Below are positions 45,009-53,891 of a stretch of DNA of 64,000 bases, piece by piece. This DNA comes from Prevotella sp. (GTDB lineage Bacteria > Bacteroidota > Bacteroidia > Bacteroidales > Bacteroidaceae), in assembly GCA_022769285.1 (NCBI GenBank), contig JALEKD010000011.1, positions 16,046-80,045 on the forward strand. Direction: 5' to 3'. Position numbers and translations under genes: made by a program. Every line of letters begins with the position of its first letter. Positions within the stretch are counted from its first letter, which is position 1. The notes beneath the pieces are model-generated. The model had not been told where the DNA came from, searched no databases, and was given only the letters and a program-made list of their open reading frames with translations.

Positions 45009-45085
45009 GTGGCCGTAGTTCAGTTGGTTAGAGCGTCAGATTGTGGTTCTGAATGTCGTGGGTTCGAGTCCCACCTGCCACCCCA
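45009..45085 (+). tRNA. tRNA-His (GTG anticodon)
   Basis: The cloverleaf is clear. Acceptor GTGGCCG at 45009 has an extra G just before it, as required for histidine. D-stem GTTC/GAGC, anticodon stem TCAGA/TCTGA with loop TTGTGGT (anticodon GTG), T-stem GTGGG/CCCAC, C at position 73 and an encoded CCA at the end. One mismatch, C6 against T67, breaks the acceptor stem. Confidence 0.95.
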
Positions 45086-45090
45086 CTACT

Positions 45091-45118
45091 AAAGCAGTTC
45101 TGCGGAGCTGCTTTTTTT
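45091..45118 (+). terminator. Terminator after tRNA-His
   Basis: AAAGCAG at 45091-45097 pairs with CTGCTTT ending at 45114, followed by a run of seven or more T bases. Confidence 0.8.
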
Positions 45119-45286
45119 GTATTTATGCCCTTTCCGCGGGCCAGGTGACCATTGTTGTGAGTTTATTTATAACAATTTGCTATATTTATACGGCTTAAAA
45201 CGAGCAAATAGATATAAATATATCAATAAACTGATGTTTTTGAAAGTTTTCTGAGTAGTTTCTGCTGTTGTTGCCACAATTATTAG

Positions 45287-45294
45287 TAATTTTG
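45287..45294 (+). promoter_or_regulatory. -7 element before gltS
   Basis: TAATTTTG matches TAnnTTTG, about 92 bases before ATG 45386; the -33 region is weak (GCTG about 19 bases upstream). Confidence 0.45.
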
Positions 45295-45385
45295 CAGTTG
45301 ATAGTACGGCGAGGGGCCTTTGTCACCCCTGTGTCCGCGGGTACAAGTGCCCGTCTGGACACCGACTCCCCATAACTTGATAGAT

Positions 45386-46633
45386 ATGAACGAAACGATA
45401 CAATTAGACATGCTGCAGTCAGCAGGTGTCGGTGCATTGGCTCTGGTAGTGGGCATGGTGATGACACGTAAGATAGGTTGGCTGCAGAGGTTCTGCATAC
45501 CCTCACCCGTATCGGGCGGCATCCTGTTCTCCGTGGCTACGCTGCTCGTGTACCAAGTGGCCCATGTAGAGATAACCTTTGACCCTACGCTGAAAGACGT
45601 GTTCATGCTGGCCTTTTTCACCTCGGTCGGGTTTCTGTCCAACCTGCGTGTGCTGAGGCAGGGCGGCCGAACCCTTGCCATGATGCTTCTGCTGTTAGTA
45701 TGTATTATCAGTGTGCAGAACCTCGTGCCGCTCGGCATTACCCACGCCTTGGGTGTCAGTCCCTTGGTGGGCATGGCCGCAGGCTCCATCTCCATGGCCG
45801 GCGGACACGGCACGGCTGGCGGGTTCAGCAGTGTGCTTGAGCAGATGGGCCTTGCCGGAGCCGCCACCATCTCCATGGCAGCCGCCACCTTTGGCCTGAT
45901 AACCGGATCGATGATAGGCGGGCCCATAGCCGAGCGGCTGATACGTCGCCGCCTCACCTCCGAGCACATGGAGCCCAAGGACTACACCATAGACCCCGCC
46001 ATGGCCGGTATAGAGAGCGATGAGTCGCTGCCTGCCGGTCGTGCCAAGCACCTGAGTACCCATGAGCAAGAGTTTCAGCAGTACGCCTCGGCCAGTTACG
46101 CCCTGCTCATCGTGATGGCATTAGGAACGCTGGCGAGCTGGGGGCTGCAACTTACAGGTATCACGTTTCCCACCTATTTTGGAGCCCTCATTACCGCTGC
46201 CATCGTGCGCAACGTGATAGAGCAGACCCCTTGGCGCCGGCACCTGGAGGTCGAGAAGATAGTGAGTGTGGGCAACATCAGTCTGTCGGTATTCTTAGGT
46301 ATGGCCATGATATCGCTCAAGCTCTGGGAGTTAGAGACGCTGGCCCTGCCACTTGTCCTGATACTCTTAGTGCAGGTGCTGATGATGGTAGTGTTTACCT
46401 ATTACGTGGCGTTCAACCTGTTGGGACGCGACTACGATGCCGCGGTGCTCGTGGCCGGCATCTGCGGCTTCGGGCTGGGCGCCACGCCCAACGCCATGGC
46501 CAACATGAGCGCCGTATGCTATAAGTATCACTACTCCGTGTAACCCTTCCTGATAGTGCCCATCATCGGTGCCATGTTTGTCGATATGATTAACACCGGC
46601 ATCATTACCCTCTTCCTCCACTGGATGGGCTGA
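45386..46633 (+). pseudogene. gltS: Sodium/glutamate symporter with in-frame stop codon
   Basis: A GltS-family transporter that imports glutamate with sodium. Visible features are ten-odd membrane helices and the glycine-rich re-entrant loops AGSISMAGGHGTAGGF and GICGFGLGATPNAMANM. The frame reads to TAA at 46541-46543 (385 residues), then continues in the same frame with PFLIVPIIGAMFVDMIN and a final TGIITLF helix to TGA at 46631-46633. That continuation is the expected family C-terminus. So a single in-frame stop removes the last helix, about 29 residues. This could be a recent inactivation, a sequencing error or stop read-through. Confidence 0.8.
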
Positions 46634-46647
46634 GGGGCCTAAAAAGA

Positions 46648-46682
46648 AAGCAACCCACTGAATGGGAGTCAGTGAGTTGCTT
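46648..46682 (-). terminator. Terminator of the tmRNA gene
   Basis: On the minus strand, AAGCAACTCACTGA pairs with TCAGTGGGTTGCTT, with a C-A mismatch, followed by TCTTTTT. It lies directly between ssrA and gltS and could also close gltS transcription. Confidence 0.75.
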
Positions 46683-46690
46683 ACCAGAGG

Positions 46691-47090
46691 TGGAGCTGGA
46701 GGGATTCGAACCCTCGTCCGCACAGTAAAACCATATGCTTTCTACACGCTTATTCCAGCCTTGGGTTTTCGAGCGTCGGCAAGACCTGGACCACCAACCG
46801 CCGCCTTATCCCCGTAAAGTTTCGCCTCCCCGCCCGGGGCTACCAGGAGACTATTTCCGATAATCCTGCACCGCTAAGCCAAGCTGTTTCGGAAAACGAA
46901 CGCTTGAGCGATGTCTCGTCCCATCACCTTGTGACGGGATAAAGCCAGTAATCTACTATGCTTCGATTAGGCAGCGAGAGCGTAATTGTTTTCGCCAATT
47001 AATTGTTTGATGACTTCGATTTAGGAGATAGTCACCGAGGCTCCGCGTGCTTACATACCATTTTAGCCGCCGTCAAATCCAGTCAACCCC
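46691..47090 (-). ncRNA. ssrA: Transfer-messenger RNA
   Basis: The tmRNA rescues stalled ribosomes and adds a degradation tag. The 5' end GGGGTTG (at 47090) pairs with the 3' end CAGCTCC plus A (46691), including the G3-T70 pair recognised by alanyl-tRNA synthetase. The tRNA-like T-arm is GGTTCGAATCCC. The tag frame at 46996-46967 encodes GENNYALAA then TAA, the tag typical of Bacteroidales. GC-rich pseudoknot segments lie between. Length about 400 bases. Confidence 0.96.
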
Positions 47091-47172
47091 ATGATATGTA
47101 ATGTAAGTATGGCGATAGTGCCTGCCCTGTGGTCAGAAGCCACTCTTGTGCCCGAGACGCACCTATCTTCTG

Positions 47173-47244
47173 CAAAGATAGTGCCAACCGAGCGCCATGA
47201 ACTTGCTCAGATGGCCGAGGTGCAGCCTATCTTATGCAAAGGTA
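47173..47244 (-). promoter_or_regulatory. Two candidate -7 elements upstream of ssrA
   Basis: On the minus strand, TATCTTTG at 47180-47173 and TACCTTTG at 47244-47237 both match TAnnTTTG. Neither has a clear -33 element at the right distance. One or both probably drive ssrA, whose leader would be trimmed by RNase P. Confidence 0.5.
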
Positions 47245-47301
47245 GAGATTATTTGCAGAATGACCAAGGGAAAGTACGAAAATATTTCTTCCGTCCCGCT
47301 G

Positions 47302-47772
47302 TTACTCACCCTCGACACGACAGCCATCGAACCCCATCTCATGGGCCTTGTCTGGGCCGAAGGTAAAGTATATGGCCTCGCCCTCATCGCACAGCTCGCC
47401 GGCCGAGTTGGTCAGCGTGAGGTGTATGGTCACGATGTTGCGGCGCTGGCCGACGATGTGCCCACGCACGGTGACCAGCGTGTCGGTGGTCATTACGGGC
47501 CGCTTGTACTTCACGTTGAGCTGCATCGTCACGCCTGTGGTCTGCAGCTTACGGTTGATGACCCACCCGGCCACCTCGTCCATCAGCATGCCGATAACAC
47601 CGCCATGTAGCGTGTTGAGCCATCCCTGATAGTTGGGGTCGGGACACCACTGGGTGAGCACGTCGTCGCCATCTTCCCAGAACTCTAAGTGCAGGCCCAC
47701 GGGGTTGCCTGGTGCGCAGCATACGCAGTTGTAACCCTCGCGGCCGTTGTACGGGTTTATAATCTTTTTCAT
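47302..47772 (-). CDS. PaaI-type hotdog thioesterase
   Basis: A 156-residue hotdog-fold enzyme expected to hydrolyse acyl-CoA or acyl-ACP thioesters. The catalytic-loop motif LHGGVIGMLMDEVAGW is at 55-70, with the conserved HGG and the Asp/Glu pair in the following helix. MQLNVKYKRPVMTTDTLVTV is the second family strand. An N-terminal NCVCCAPGNPVGL segment contains a pair of cysteines, as in some PaaI relatives. The real substrate is unknown. It is a single gene with minus orientation beside the tmRNA. Confidence 0.9.
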   Translation of the reverse strand: MKKIINPYNGREGYNCVCCAPGNPVGLHLEFWEDGDDVLTQWCPDPNYQGWLNTLHGGVIGMLMDEVAGWVINRKLQTTGVTMQLNVKYKRPVMTTDTLVTVRGHIVGQRRNIVTIHLTLTNSAGELCDEGEAIYFTFGPDKAHEMGFDGCRVEGE

Positions 47773-47842
47773 CTTCTTATTATTAATATAGGTAGCTCCC
47801 TGGTGGAGAATCGCTATTTCTGTGTGAACATCTCTAAGTGTT

Positions 47843-48004
47843 TTAGCTTAATCTGATGGCTAGGAGTTGCCTGCTTGCGCCCAGCGATGTGGGGGCGTTA
47901 AGGTACTGCTGCCTTATCTTGATGTGACGGTCGGCCGCGTGGGCCGGGGCCAGGGTGCCCAGGACTGCGGCCCCCGTGGCGATGGTGGTACAGATGTGCC
48001 TCAT
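47843..48004 (-). CDS. Small secreted peptide, tentative
   Basis: A 53-residue frame starting MRHICTTIATGAAVLGTLAP with the end of a signal peptide at AHAAD (about residue 24), leaving a mature peptide of about 29 residues. A -7 match TAACTTTG lies at 48042-48035 on the same strand. No family was recognised. It might be the relic of a longer gene or a true small exported peptide. Confidence 0.35.
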   Translation of the reverse strand: MRHICTTIATGAAVLGTLAPAHAADRHIKIRQQYLNAPTSLGASRQLLAIRLS

Positions 48005-48160
48005 ACTGTGTAGATGTAATAAACAGTCTGAGGGCAAAGTTACTTATTTTTCCCGTACTGCCGATGTCCGCTCCCCGTTTTTTGTCTGTGGGCCATCAAA
48101 AATGTGCCCACGCCCTCTGTATTTCTCCCGCCCCTGGCGGCGTCGGTTCAGCGGCACAGG

Positions 48161-48244
48161 ATGTACATCCCAAACCTTGGGATGCAGGTTCGGAGTCTCT
48201 GTATGTACATCCGCAGTCTTCGGATGGAGCCACGGATTGGCCTG
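48161..48244 (+). repeat. 21-base tandem repeat, four units
   Basis: Units of 21 bases start at 48161, 48182, 48203 and 48224. Each begins ATG; units 1 and 3 begin ATGTACATCC, units 2 and 4 are diverged. In frame they read as heptapeptides (MYIPNLG, MQVRSLC, MYIRSLR, MEPRIGL). The rest of 48045-48315 shows no gene. It is not a CRISPR, since there are no spacers. Confidence 0.8.
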
Positions 48245-48315
48245 CGGGCGGCCCGTGGAGGTTCCACGGAGCCCAATTATTGCCCCGTAAGCAGCCGCAA
48301 TCAAAAATAATTGAG

Positions 48316-48323
48316 TAACTTTG
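48316..48323 (+). promoter_or_regulatory. -7 element of the polysaccharide locus
   Basis: TAACTTTG matches TAnnTTTG; no clear -33 element was found. It is 48 bases before ATG 48372 and excludes the longer in-frame start at 48321, which would lie within the promoter. No UpxY-type antiterminator gene is seen upstream. Confidence 0.5.
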
Positions 48324-48371
48324 CAACAATTTTACAAAAACAGAGTTTATATATATGTAAGTAGACGACTA

Positions 48372-48992
48372 ATGGCACAGCAACAAACTACAGACGGCAT
48401 GGGGCGGGTACAACGGGCCATCAAGCGGGCGGCAGATATAGTCTGCGCAGCCGTGGGGCTGGTGCTGCTCTCGCCGGTTATGGCGCTGATAGCCATCGCG
48501 CTGACTATACAGCACAACGGCCCCGTCCTGTTTACCCAGGTGCGCATCGGCCTGGGTGGGCGCCCGTTTGTCATCTACAAGTTCCGCACTATGAGCAGTG
48601 AGGCCGAGAACGAGGGCCCACAGCTCATCGCCCAGTGCGACAACGACTACTCTACACGGCTGGAGCGTTTTCTGCGTGGCCATCATCTCGATGAGTTGCC
48701 ACAGATGTGGAACGTGCTTCGGGGCGACATGTCGCTCGTTGGCCCAAGGCCCGAGCGCAAATACTATATCGACAAGATCATGGAGCAGGACTCCCGCTAC
48801 AGTATCATCTATCAGATGAGACCCGGACTTACCTCCGAGGCCACTCTGTACAACGGCTACACTGACACCATGGAGAAGATGTTGCGCCGTTTGCACCTTG
48901 ACATCCACTATTTCGAACACCGCTCGCTGTGGATCGACTGCAAGATTATTATTAAGACCGCCCTCAATATTCTGACGGGCCGCAAATTCTAA
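48372..48992 (+). CDS. Initiating sugar-phosphate transferase (polyisoprenyl-phosphate hexose-1-phosphate transferase)
   Basis: A 206-residue enzyme of the bacterial sugar transferase family (WcaJ C-terminal/PglC type) that attaches the first sugar phosphate to undecaprenyl phosphate. The sequence begins with a reentrant membrane helix (KRAADIVCAAVGLVLLSPVM), then GPVLFTQVRIGLGGRPF, the catalytic FRTMSSEAENEGP, and the diagnostic DELPQMWNVLRGDMSLVGPR. Short monotopic form. It is the first gene of the polysaccharide locus and six bases precede the SLBB export gene. ATG 48372 is chosen because the earlier frame overlaps the promoter. Confidence 0.93.
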   Translation: MAQQQTTDGMGRVQRAIKRAADIVCAAVGLVLLSPVMALIAIALTIQHNGPVLFTQVRIGLGGRPFVIYKFRTMSSEAENEGPQLIAQCDNDYSTRLERFLRGHHLDELPQMWNVLRGDMSLVGPRPERKYYIDKIMEQDSRYSIIYQMRPGLTSEATLYNGYTDTMEKMLRRLHLDIHYFEHRSLWIDCKIIIKTALNILTGRKF

Positions 48993-48997
48993 GAAGT

Positions 48998-51496
48998 ATG
49001 AAGAAAAACATATTACTGCTCGTCCTCGTGCTGGTAATGCCTGCCTGCATGATGGCCCAGTCGTCTATGAGCGACGACCAAGTGATGCAATTCGTTGTAA
49101 AGGAGCACGCCCAGGGCACATCTCAAAGCCAGATAGTGACCAAGCTCATGCAGCGCGGTGTAAACATCAGTCAGATACGCCGGGTTAGGGAGAAATACGA
49201 CCGCCAGATTAAGAATAAGGGCATGGGAGTGGTGGCCGACCAGGCCGTGAGCACGGCCACCAGTCGTATGCGTCAGAATAATGGTGACAGGAAGACCGAT
49301 GCCAAGGCCAAGACCGACCAGCTGATACAGACCGACAACTATCCGCGCACCACTATAGACGATGACGACAGGCTGGCCATGGAGCACGAGTTGGGAGGCA
49401 TGTTACCCACCGACACGGCCGCCCTGCTTCGCCAACTGATGGCCGAGAAGCAGGTCAAGCGTGTCTTCGGTCGCGACATATTTAATAATAAGAAGCTCAC
49501 CTTCGAGCCCAATATGAACATTGCCACTCCGCGCAACTACCGGTTGGGCCCGGGCGATGCCGTGATAATAGATATCTACGGCGCGTCGCAGAAGACGCTG
49601 GAAACCACCGTGTCGCCCGATGGCGAGGTTACCATCGAGGGTTTCGGACCCGTACAGGTGAGCGGGCTCACCGTGGCCCAGGCCAACGCGCGGCTGCGCA
49701 GCACACTGGGAAGCCGCTATCAGAGTTCCAAGATAAAACTTACCGTGGGGCAGACCAAGACTATCATGGTCAACGTGATGGGCGAGGTGCGCATGCCAGG
49801 CACCTACACCCTGTCGGCCTTTGCCACCGTCTTCAATGCCCTCTACATGGCCGGCGGGCCCAACGACCTGGGTACGCTGCGTAACATCAAGGTGTTTCGC
49901 AACAACCGCCTCATCGCCATGGTCGATGTGTACGACTATATTCTGAACGGCAAGGCCAGCAACATACACCTTACCGATAACGACGTTATCGTCGTAGGTC
50001 CCTACGACTGCCTAGTCGGTATCAATGGTAAAGTGAAGCGCCCCATGTACTATGAGATGAAGAAGAGCGAGAGCGTGGGCACCCTGCTCAAGTATGCCGG
50101 CGGATTTACGGGCGACGCCTACACCAAGGCCGTCCGTGTGATACGCAAGACGGGCCGTGAGTACTCGGTCTACAACGTTGGCGAGTTTGACATGAGTTCG
50201 TTCCGCATCGCCGACGGCGACTCCGTGTCGGTCGATTCAATCCTGGATCGCTACGAGAACATGGTCGAGGTCAAGGGAGCCGTGTTCCGCCCCGGCAAAT
50301 ACCAGGTGGGCGGCGACATAACCAGTGTTCGCTCGCTCATAGAGCATGCCGAGGGCTGCACCGAGCAGGCATTTACGGCCCATGCCGTGATGCACCGTAT
50401 GAAGGCCGACCGTACCCTGGAGGTAATACCCGTAGATATAGACGGCATCATGCAGGGGCGCGTGGCCGATGTGCCCTTGCAGAAGAACGACGTGCTCTTC
50501 GTGCCCACCAAGCAGGCCCTGATGGAGCAGCAGACCCTCACCATACATGGCGAGGTACACTATCCGGGTATATATCAGTATGCGGCCAACGAGACCATCG
50601 AAGACCTGATACTGCAGGCCGGCGGGCTCAATGACCAGGCATCTACGGTCAAGGTAGACGTGGCTCGCCGCATACGCGACCCTAAGGCGCTGACCACCGA
50701 CAGCATCATCTCGCAGACCTATACGCTGGCCCTCAAGGACGGGTTCGTCATCGACGGTCAGCCCGGCTTCCGTCTCATGCCTTATGATGAGGTCTACGTG
50801 CGCCGCAGCCCCGGGTTTGCCACTCCGCAGAACGTGTACGTAGAGGGGCAGGTGATGTTTGCCGGCACTTACACGCTAGCCCGCAAGAACGAGCGTATCA
50901 GCGACGTGATACGCAAGGCCGGTGGTGTTACCGACTTGGCCTACGTGTCGGGCGCGCGCCTGTTGCGCCGTACCAGCGAGGCCGAGCGCGCCAAGATGCG
51001 GGCCGTGACACGCATACTGGCTGCCCAGGGAGCCAACAGCGACTCTATCAACGTGGCCCTGCTACAGTTGGCCGACACCTATCCCGTGGGTATCGAACTG
51101 GGTGAGGCCTTGAAGCATCCCGGAGGCGACGCCGACCTGGTACTGCGCGAGGGCGACCAGCTCATAATACCCGAGTACAACGGTACGGTCAAGATTAGCG
51201 GCGACGTGATGTTCCCCAACACCGTGGCCTACGAGAAAGGCAAGCGGTTCAGCTACTACATAGACCAGGCCGGTGGCTTCGGCCAGCGTGCCAAGAAAAG
51301 CCGCACCATCATCGTCTACATGAACGGTACAGTGGGCCGTGTGGCCCACAACGCCAAGGTTCGCCCCGGTTGTGAGATAGTAGTTCCCAGTAAGCCCCGG
51401 CGCAATCCGGCCGCCATAGGTCAGTGGCTGGGCATAGGCTCATCGGTAGCCTCGCTGGCCACCATGATAGCCTCGCTGGCCAATCTGCTGAAGTAA
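48998..51496 (+). CDS. SLBB-domain polysaccharide export protein
   Basis: An 832-residue outer-membrane or periplasmic export protein of the Wza type. A signal peptide ends near residue 20 (MMAQS). An N-terminal helical part is rich in charged residues (about 25-140). The poly-export domain begins near 180 (YRLGPGDAVIIDIYGASQ), followed by at least five SLBB beta-grasp repeats to about 790, recognisable by VEVKGAVFRPGKYQVGG, LTIHGEVHYPGIYQYA and VYVEGQVMFAGTYTLA. A C-terminal hydrophobic stretch is at about 805-830 (IGSSVASLATMIASLANLL). Larger than E. coli Wza, as is common in Bacteroidota. Confidence 0.92.
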   Translation: MKKNILLLVLVLVMPACMMAQSSMSDDQVMQFVVKEHAQGTSQSQIVTKLMQRGVNISQIRRVREKYDRQIKNKGMGVVADQAVSTATSRMRQNNGDRKTDAKAKTDQLIQTDNYPRTTIDDDDRLAMEHELGGMLPTDTAALLRQLMAEKQVKRVFGRDIFNNKKLTFEPNMNIATPRNYRLGPGDAVIIDIYGASQKTLETTVSPDGEVTIEGFGPVQVSGLTVAQANARLRSTLGSRYQSSKIKLTVGQTKTIMVNVMGEVRMPGTYTLSAFATVFNALYMAGGPNDLGTLRNIKVFRNNRLIAMVDVYDYILNGKASNIHLTDNDVIVVGPYDCLVGINGKVKRPMYYEMKKSESVGTLLKYAGGFTGDAYTKAVRVIRKTGREYSVYNVGEFDMSSFRIADGDSVSVDSILDRYENMVEVKGAVFRPGKYQVGGDITSVRSLIEHAEGCTEQAFTAHAVMHRMKADRTLEVIPVDIDGIMQGRVADVPLQKNDVLFVPTKQALMEQQTLTIHGEVHYPGIYQYAANETIEDLILQAGGLNDQASTVKVDVARRIRDPKALTTDSIISQTYTLALKDGFVIDGQPGFRLMPYDEVYVRRSPGFATPQNVYVEGQVMFAGTYTLARKNERISDVIRKAGGVTDLAYVSGARLLRRTSEAERAKMRAVTRILAAQGANSDSINVALLQLADTYPVGIELGEALKHPGGDADLVLREGDQLIIPEYNGTVKISGDVMFPNTVAYEKGKRFSYYIDQAGGFGQRAKKSRTIIVYMNGTVGRVAHNAKVRPGCEIVVPSKPRRNPAAIGQWLGIGSSVASLATMIASLANLLK

Positions 51497-51508
51497 TTTT
51501 GAATCATT

Positions 51509-52567
51509 ATGAATACTAAAAATAATCAGATAGATATACTGGCTGTGGCCAGACGTGTAAAGAGCAGCAAGATACTATTCTTGAAAGTAACGGTTCTTAC
51601 TTTTATAGTGGCATGCCTTATCATTTTTCCAGTGCCTCGTTACTATAATAGTAGTGTGGTGTTAGCACCAGAGATGGGGGATATAATGGGGAAGAATAGT
51701 TTGTCATCTATAGCCTCGTCTTTTGGGTTCAATCTGGGTAGCTCGTCTACAGGCGATGCCATTTATCCAGAGTTGTATCCCGATTTGATGAATACAAATG
51801 ATTTCGCAATCAACCTGTCTAAGTGTCATGTTAAAAGCAGTGACGGTACTATTAATACTACCTATTATGATTATCTGCTAAAATATCAAAAGCAGTATAT
51901 ATTAGGGGTACCTTTTAAATGGTTACTTGAATTGCCTGGAAAATTCAAGAAGAAAACAGCGGCTAAGGTGGGTACAGACATTAATATATTTCAGCTAACG
52001 GAGGAACAGGAGAATATTCTTGGGCTTATCCGTAAGTCTGTTACTTGTAGCTTGGATCCTAAAACAGGTGTTATCTATATTTCAGTGGAAGATCAAGACC
52101 CTTTGATTGCTGCGACTATAGCTGATAAGGCTATGAAAGAACTGCAAAGTACGATTACTCGTTATCGTACCAATAAGGCTCGTATAGACTATGAGTATTA
52201 TAAGAAACTTACGGCAGAGGCTAAGTATCAGTATGAGCGGGCGCGCCAGCTTTATGGCGGCTATGCTGATGCCAACATGGATGTCGTATTGGAAAGCTAT
52301 AAGGCTAAGCAGAATGACTTGGAGAATGATATGCAACTCAAATTTAATACATATAGCGCATTAAATACTCAATTACAACAGGCATTAGCTAAGGTGCAAG
52401 AGAATACTCCGGCTTTTACTACTATAAAAGAAGCGTCGGTTCCAATATTGCCAGCCGGACCTAAGCGCATGGTTTTTGTATTCTTTATGGTTATAACGGC
52501 TTGGATGGTTACAATACTATTTGTTTGTAGGGATTTATTAAAAACGTTATTCACCAAGGGAGTATAA
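51509..52567 (+). CDS. Wzz-type chain-length determinant protein
   Basis: A 352-residue inner-membrane protein with one membrane helix near residues 22-41 (KVTVLTFIVACLIIFPVP) and a second near 325-345 (MVFVFFMVITAWMVTILFV). The long periplasmic part between them has coiled-coil-like sequence near 200-295 (YKKLTAEAKYQYERARQLYG) and the PILPAGPKR motif before the second helix. It controls polymer length with Wzy. No tyrosine-kinase domain is attached. It starts 13 bases after the SLBB gene, at the composition change. Confidence 0.9.
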   Translation: MNTKNNQIDILAVARRVKSSKILFLKVTVLTFIVACLIIFPVPRYYNSSVVLAPEMGDIMGKNSLSSIASSFGFNLGSSSTGDAIYPELYPDLMNTNDFAINLSKCHVKSSDGTINTTYYDYLLKYQKQYILGVPFKWLLELPGKFKKKTAAKVGTDINIFQLTEEQENILGLIRKSVTCSLDPKTGVIYISVEDQDPLIAATIADKAMKELQSTITRYRTNKARIDYEYYKKLTAEAKYQYERARQLYGGYADANMDVVLESYKAKQNDLENDMQLKFNTYSALNTQLQQALAKVQENTPAFTTIKEASVPILPAGPKRMVFVFFMVITAWMVTILFVCRDLLKTLFTKGV

Positions 52568-52582
52568 AAGTCTTTTCCCATA

Positions 52583-53884
52583 ATGATGGCGGTAATTAAG
52601 TCTTTAAGGAATATAGGACATAATAAGGGCCAGCTCTTAAAAGATTCTTTTTGGGCTGTGTTTGGTAATGCTATCGGTAAGGGCTTGTTGCTGCTGGCAG
52701 GAATTGCTGTGGCCCGTTTCTTGGGGCGTGACAGCTACGGAGAATATGGACTGATAAGAAATACAATTCTCACGATAGGAATTTTTTCTACTTTTGGTAT
52801 TGGCTATACTGCGACAAAATTCATTTCGCAGGGTATGGCTAAGTTTCCAGACCGTATATTCCTCATTTATCATATTCTGATAAAGATAACTCTTATAGCA
52901 AGCATCGTTATAAGTGCTCTTATATTTACATTTGCCAGACAGTTAGCTGTATTTTTAGAAAATGCCCCTTTGGCAACAGCCATTAGAATGTGTGCCATTA
53001 TTATAGTGTTTAATGCTTTGACATTTACTCAAAATGCCATCTTATGTGGATTTAAAGAGTTTAAGAAAGTCGCAATTAATAATGGATGGAGTGGTATCGT
53101 TACTTTTGTGAGTAGTGCTTCTTTAGCTTATTGGTATGGCTTTGATGGCGCTTTGTATGCCTTGCTTATATCTCAGCTATTTAATAGCATTATTAATTAT
53201 ATCTCTATTCGCAGTATTACTACAAAAATTAATAAAGTAGTAATTCCTGTACAGGAAAAAAAGAAAATACAAAAAGAAATCATAATATTCTCTTTTCCAA
53301 TAGCACTCCATGAGAGTTTGTATTTTGTTATTACTTGGTTCTTTAATTTCGTAATTATAAAATTCGCAGACTATGGCCAACTGGGATTATACAATGCAGC
53401 TTGCCAGTGGACTGTTGTTATACTATATATACCTTCGGTATTACGAAATGTAACCCTGTCCTATCTTACTTCGACCGCAAATGTATCAACTGAGCAGGAA
53501 ATTCTTAAAATGATGATTTTAAGTAATTTTGCTACTTCGAGCGTAATGTGCCTAATAATAATGCTTCTTAGTGGATACATAGAGGGCTTTTATGGAGTAT
53601 CATTTGTGGGGCTAAGGGTAGTTTTATGTACATTATCTCTTAGCACTATATTTGATTGTGTCGGTTCGGTATATGAGCAAGGACTTATATCAAAAGCTAA
53701 AAATTGGAGCCTGTTAAGTGTAAATTCTATCAAGAATATAGGAACTATAATATTGGCGATAGTACTTATACATAATATGGCCATAACAGGGGCACTTGGC
53801 TTGTCTATTTCGCGAGTGGCATTTAGCTGTATGGTAGTGCCTGCACTCGTATATTGTTACAATAATAAAAATATAAGGAAATAG
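52583..53884 (+). CDS. Wzx-type oligosaccharide flippase
   Basis: A 433-residue membrane protein with about 12 hydrophobic helices, of the polysaccharide transporter family that flips lipid-linked repeat units across the inner membrane. The start (KDSFWAVFGNAIGKGLLLLA) and GIAVARFLGRDSYGEYGLIR are typical of Wzx. It lies between wzz and wzy, in the standard order. Sugar specificity cannot be read from sequence. Two ATGs in tandem at 52583 and 52586 make the exact start ambiguous by one residue. Confidence 0.92.
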   Translation: MMAVIKSLRNIGHNKGQLLKDSFWAVFGNAIGKGLLLLAGIAVARFLGRDSYGEYGLIRNTILTIGIFSTFGIGYTATKFISQGMAKFPDRIFLIYHILIKITLIASIVISALIFTFARQLAVFLENAPLATAIRMCAIIIVFNALTFTQNAILCGFKEFKKVAINNGWSGIVTFVSSASLAYWYGFDGALYALLISQLFNSIINYISIRSITTKINKVVIPVQEKKKIQKEIIIFSFPIALHESLYFVITWFFNFVIIKFADYGQLGLYNAACQWTVVILYIPSVLRNVTLSYLTSTANVSTEQEILKMMILSNFATSSVMCLIIMLLSGYIEGFYGVSFVGLRVVLCTLSLSTIFDCVGSVYEQGLISKAKNWSLLSVNSIKNIGTIILAIVLIHNMAITGALGLSISRVAFSCMVVPALVYCYNNKNIRK

Positions 53885-53891
53885 ATAGGCC

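Noticed and set aside
47091..47366. 91-codon frame beside the tmRNA
   Set aside because: It overlaps the ssrA promoter region and the thioesterase gene end, with no protein-like features.
48161..48244. CRISPR array
   Set aside because: The repeats are directly adjacent without spacers and diverge from each other, so it is a minisatellite.
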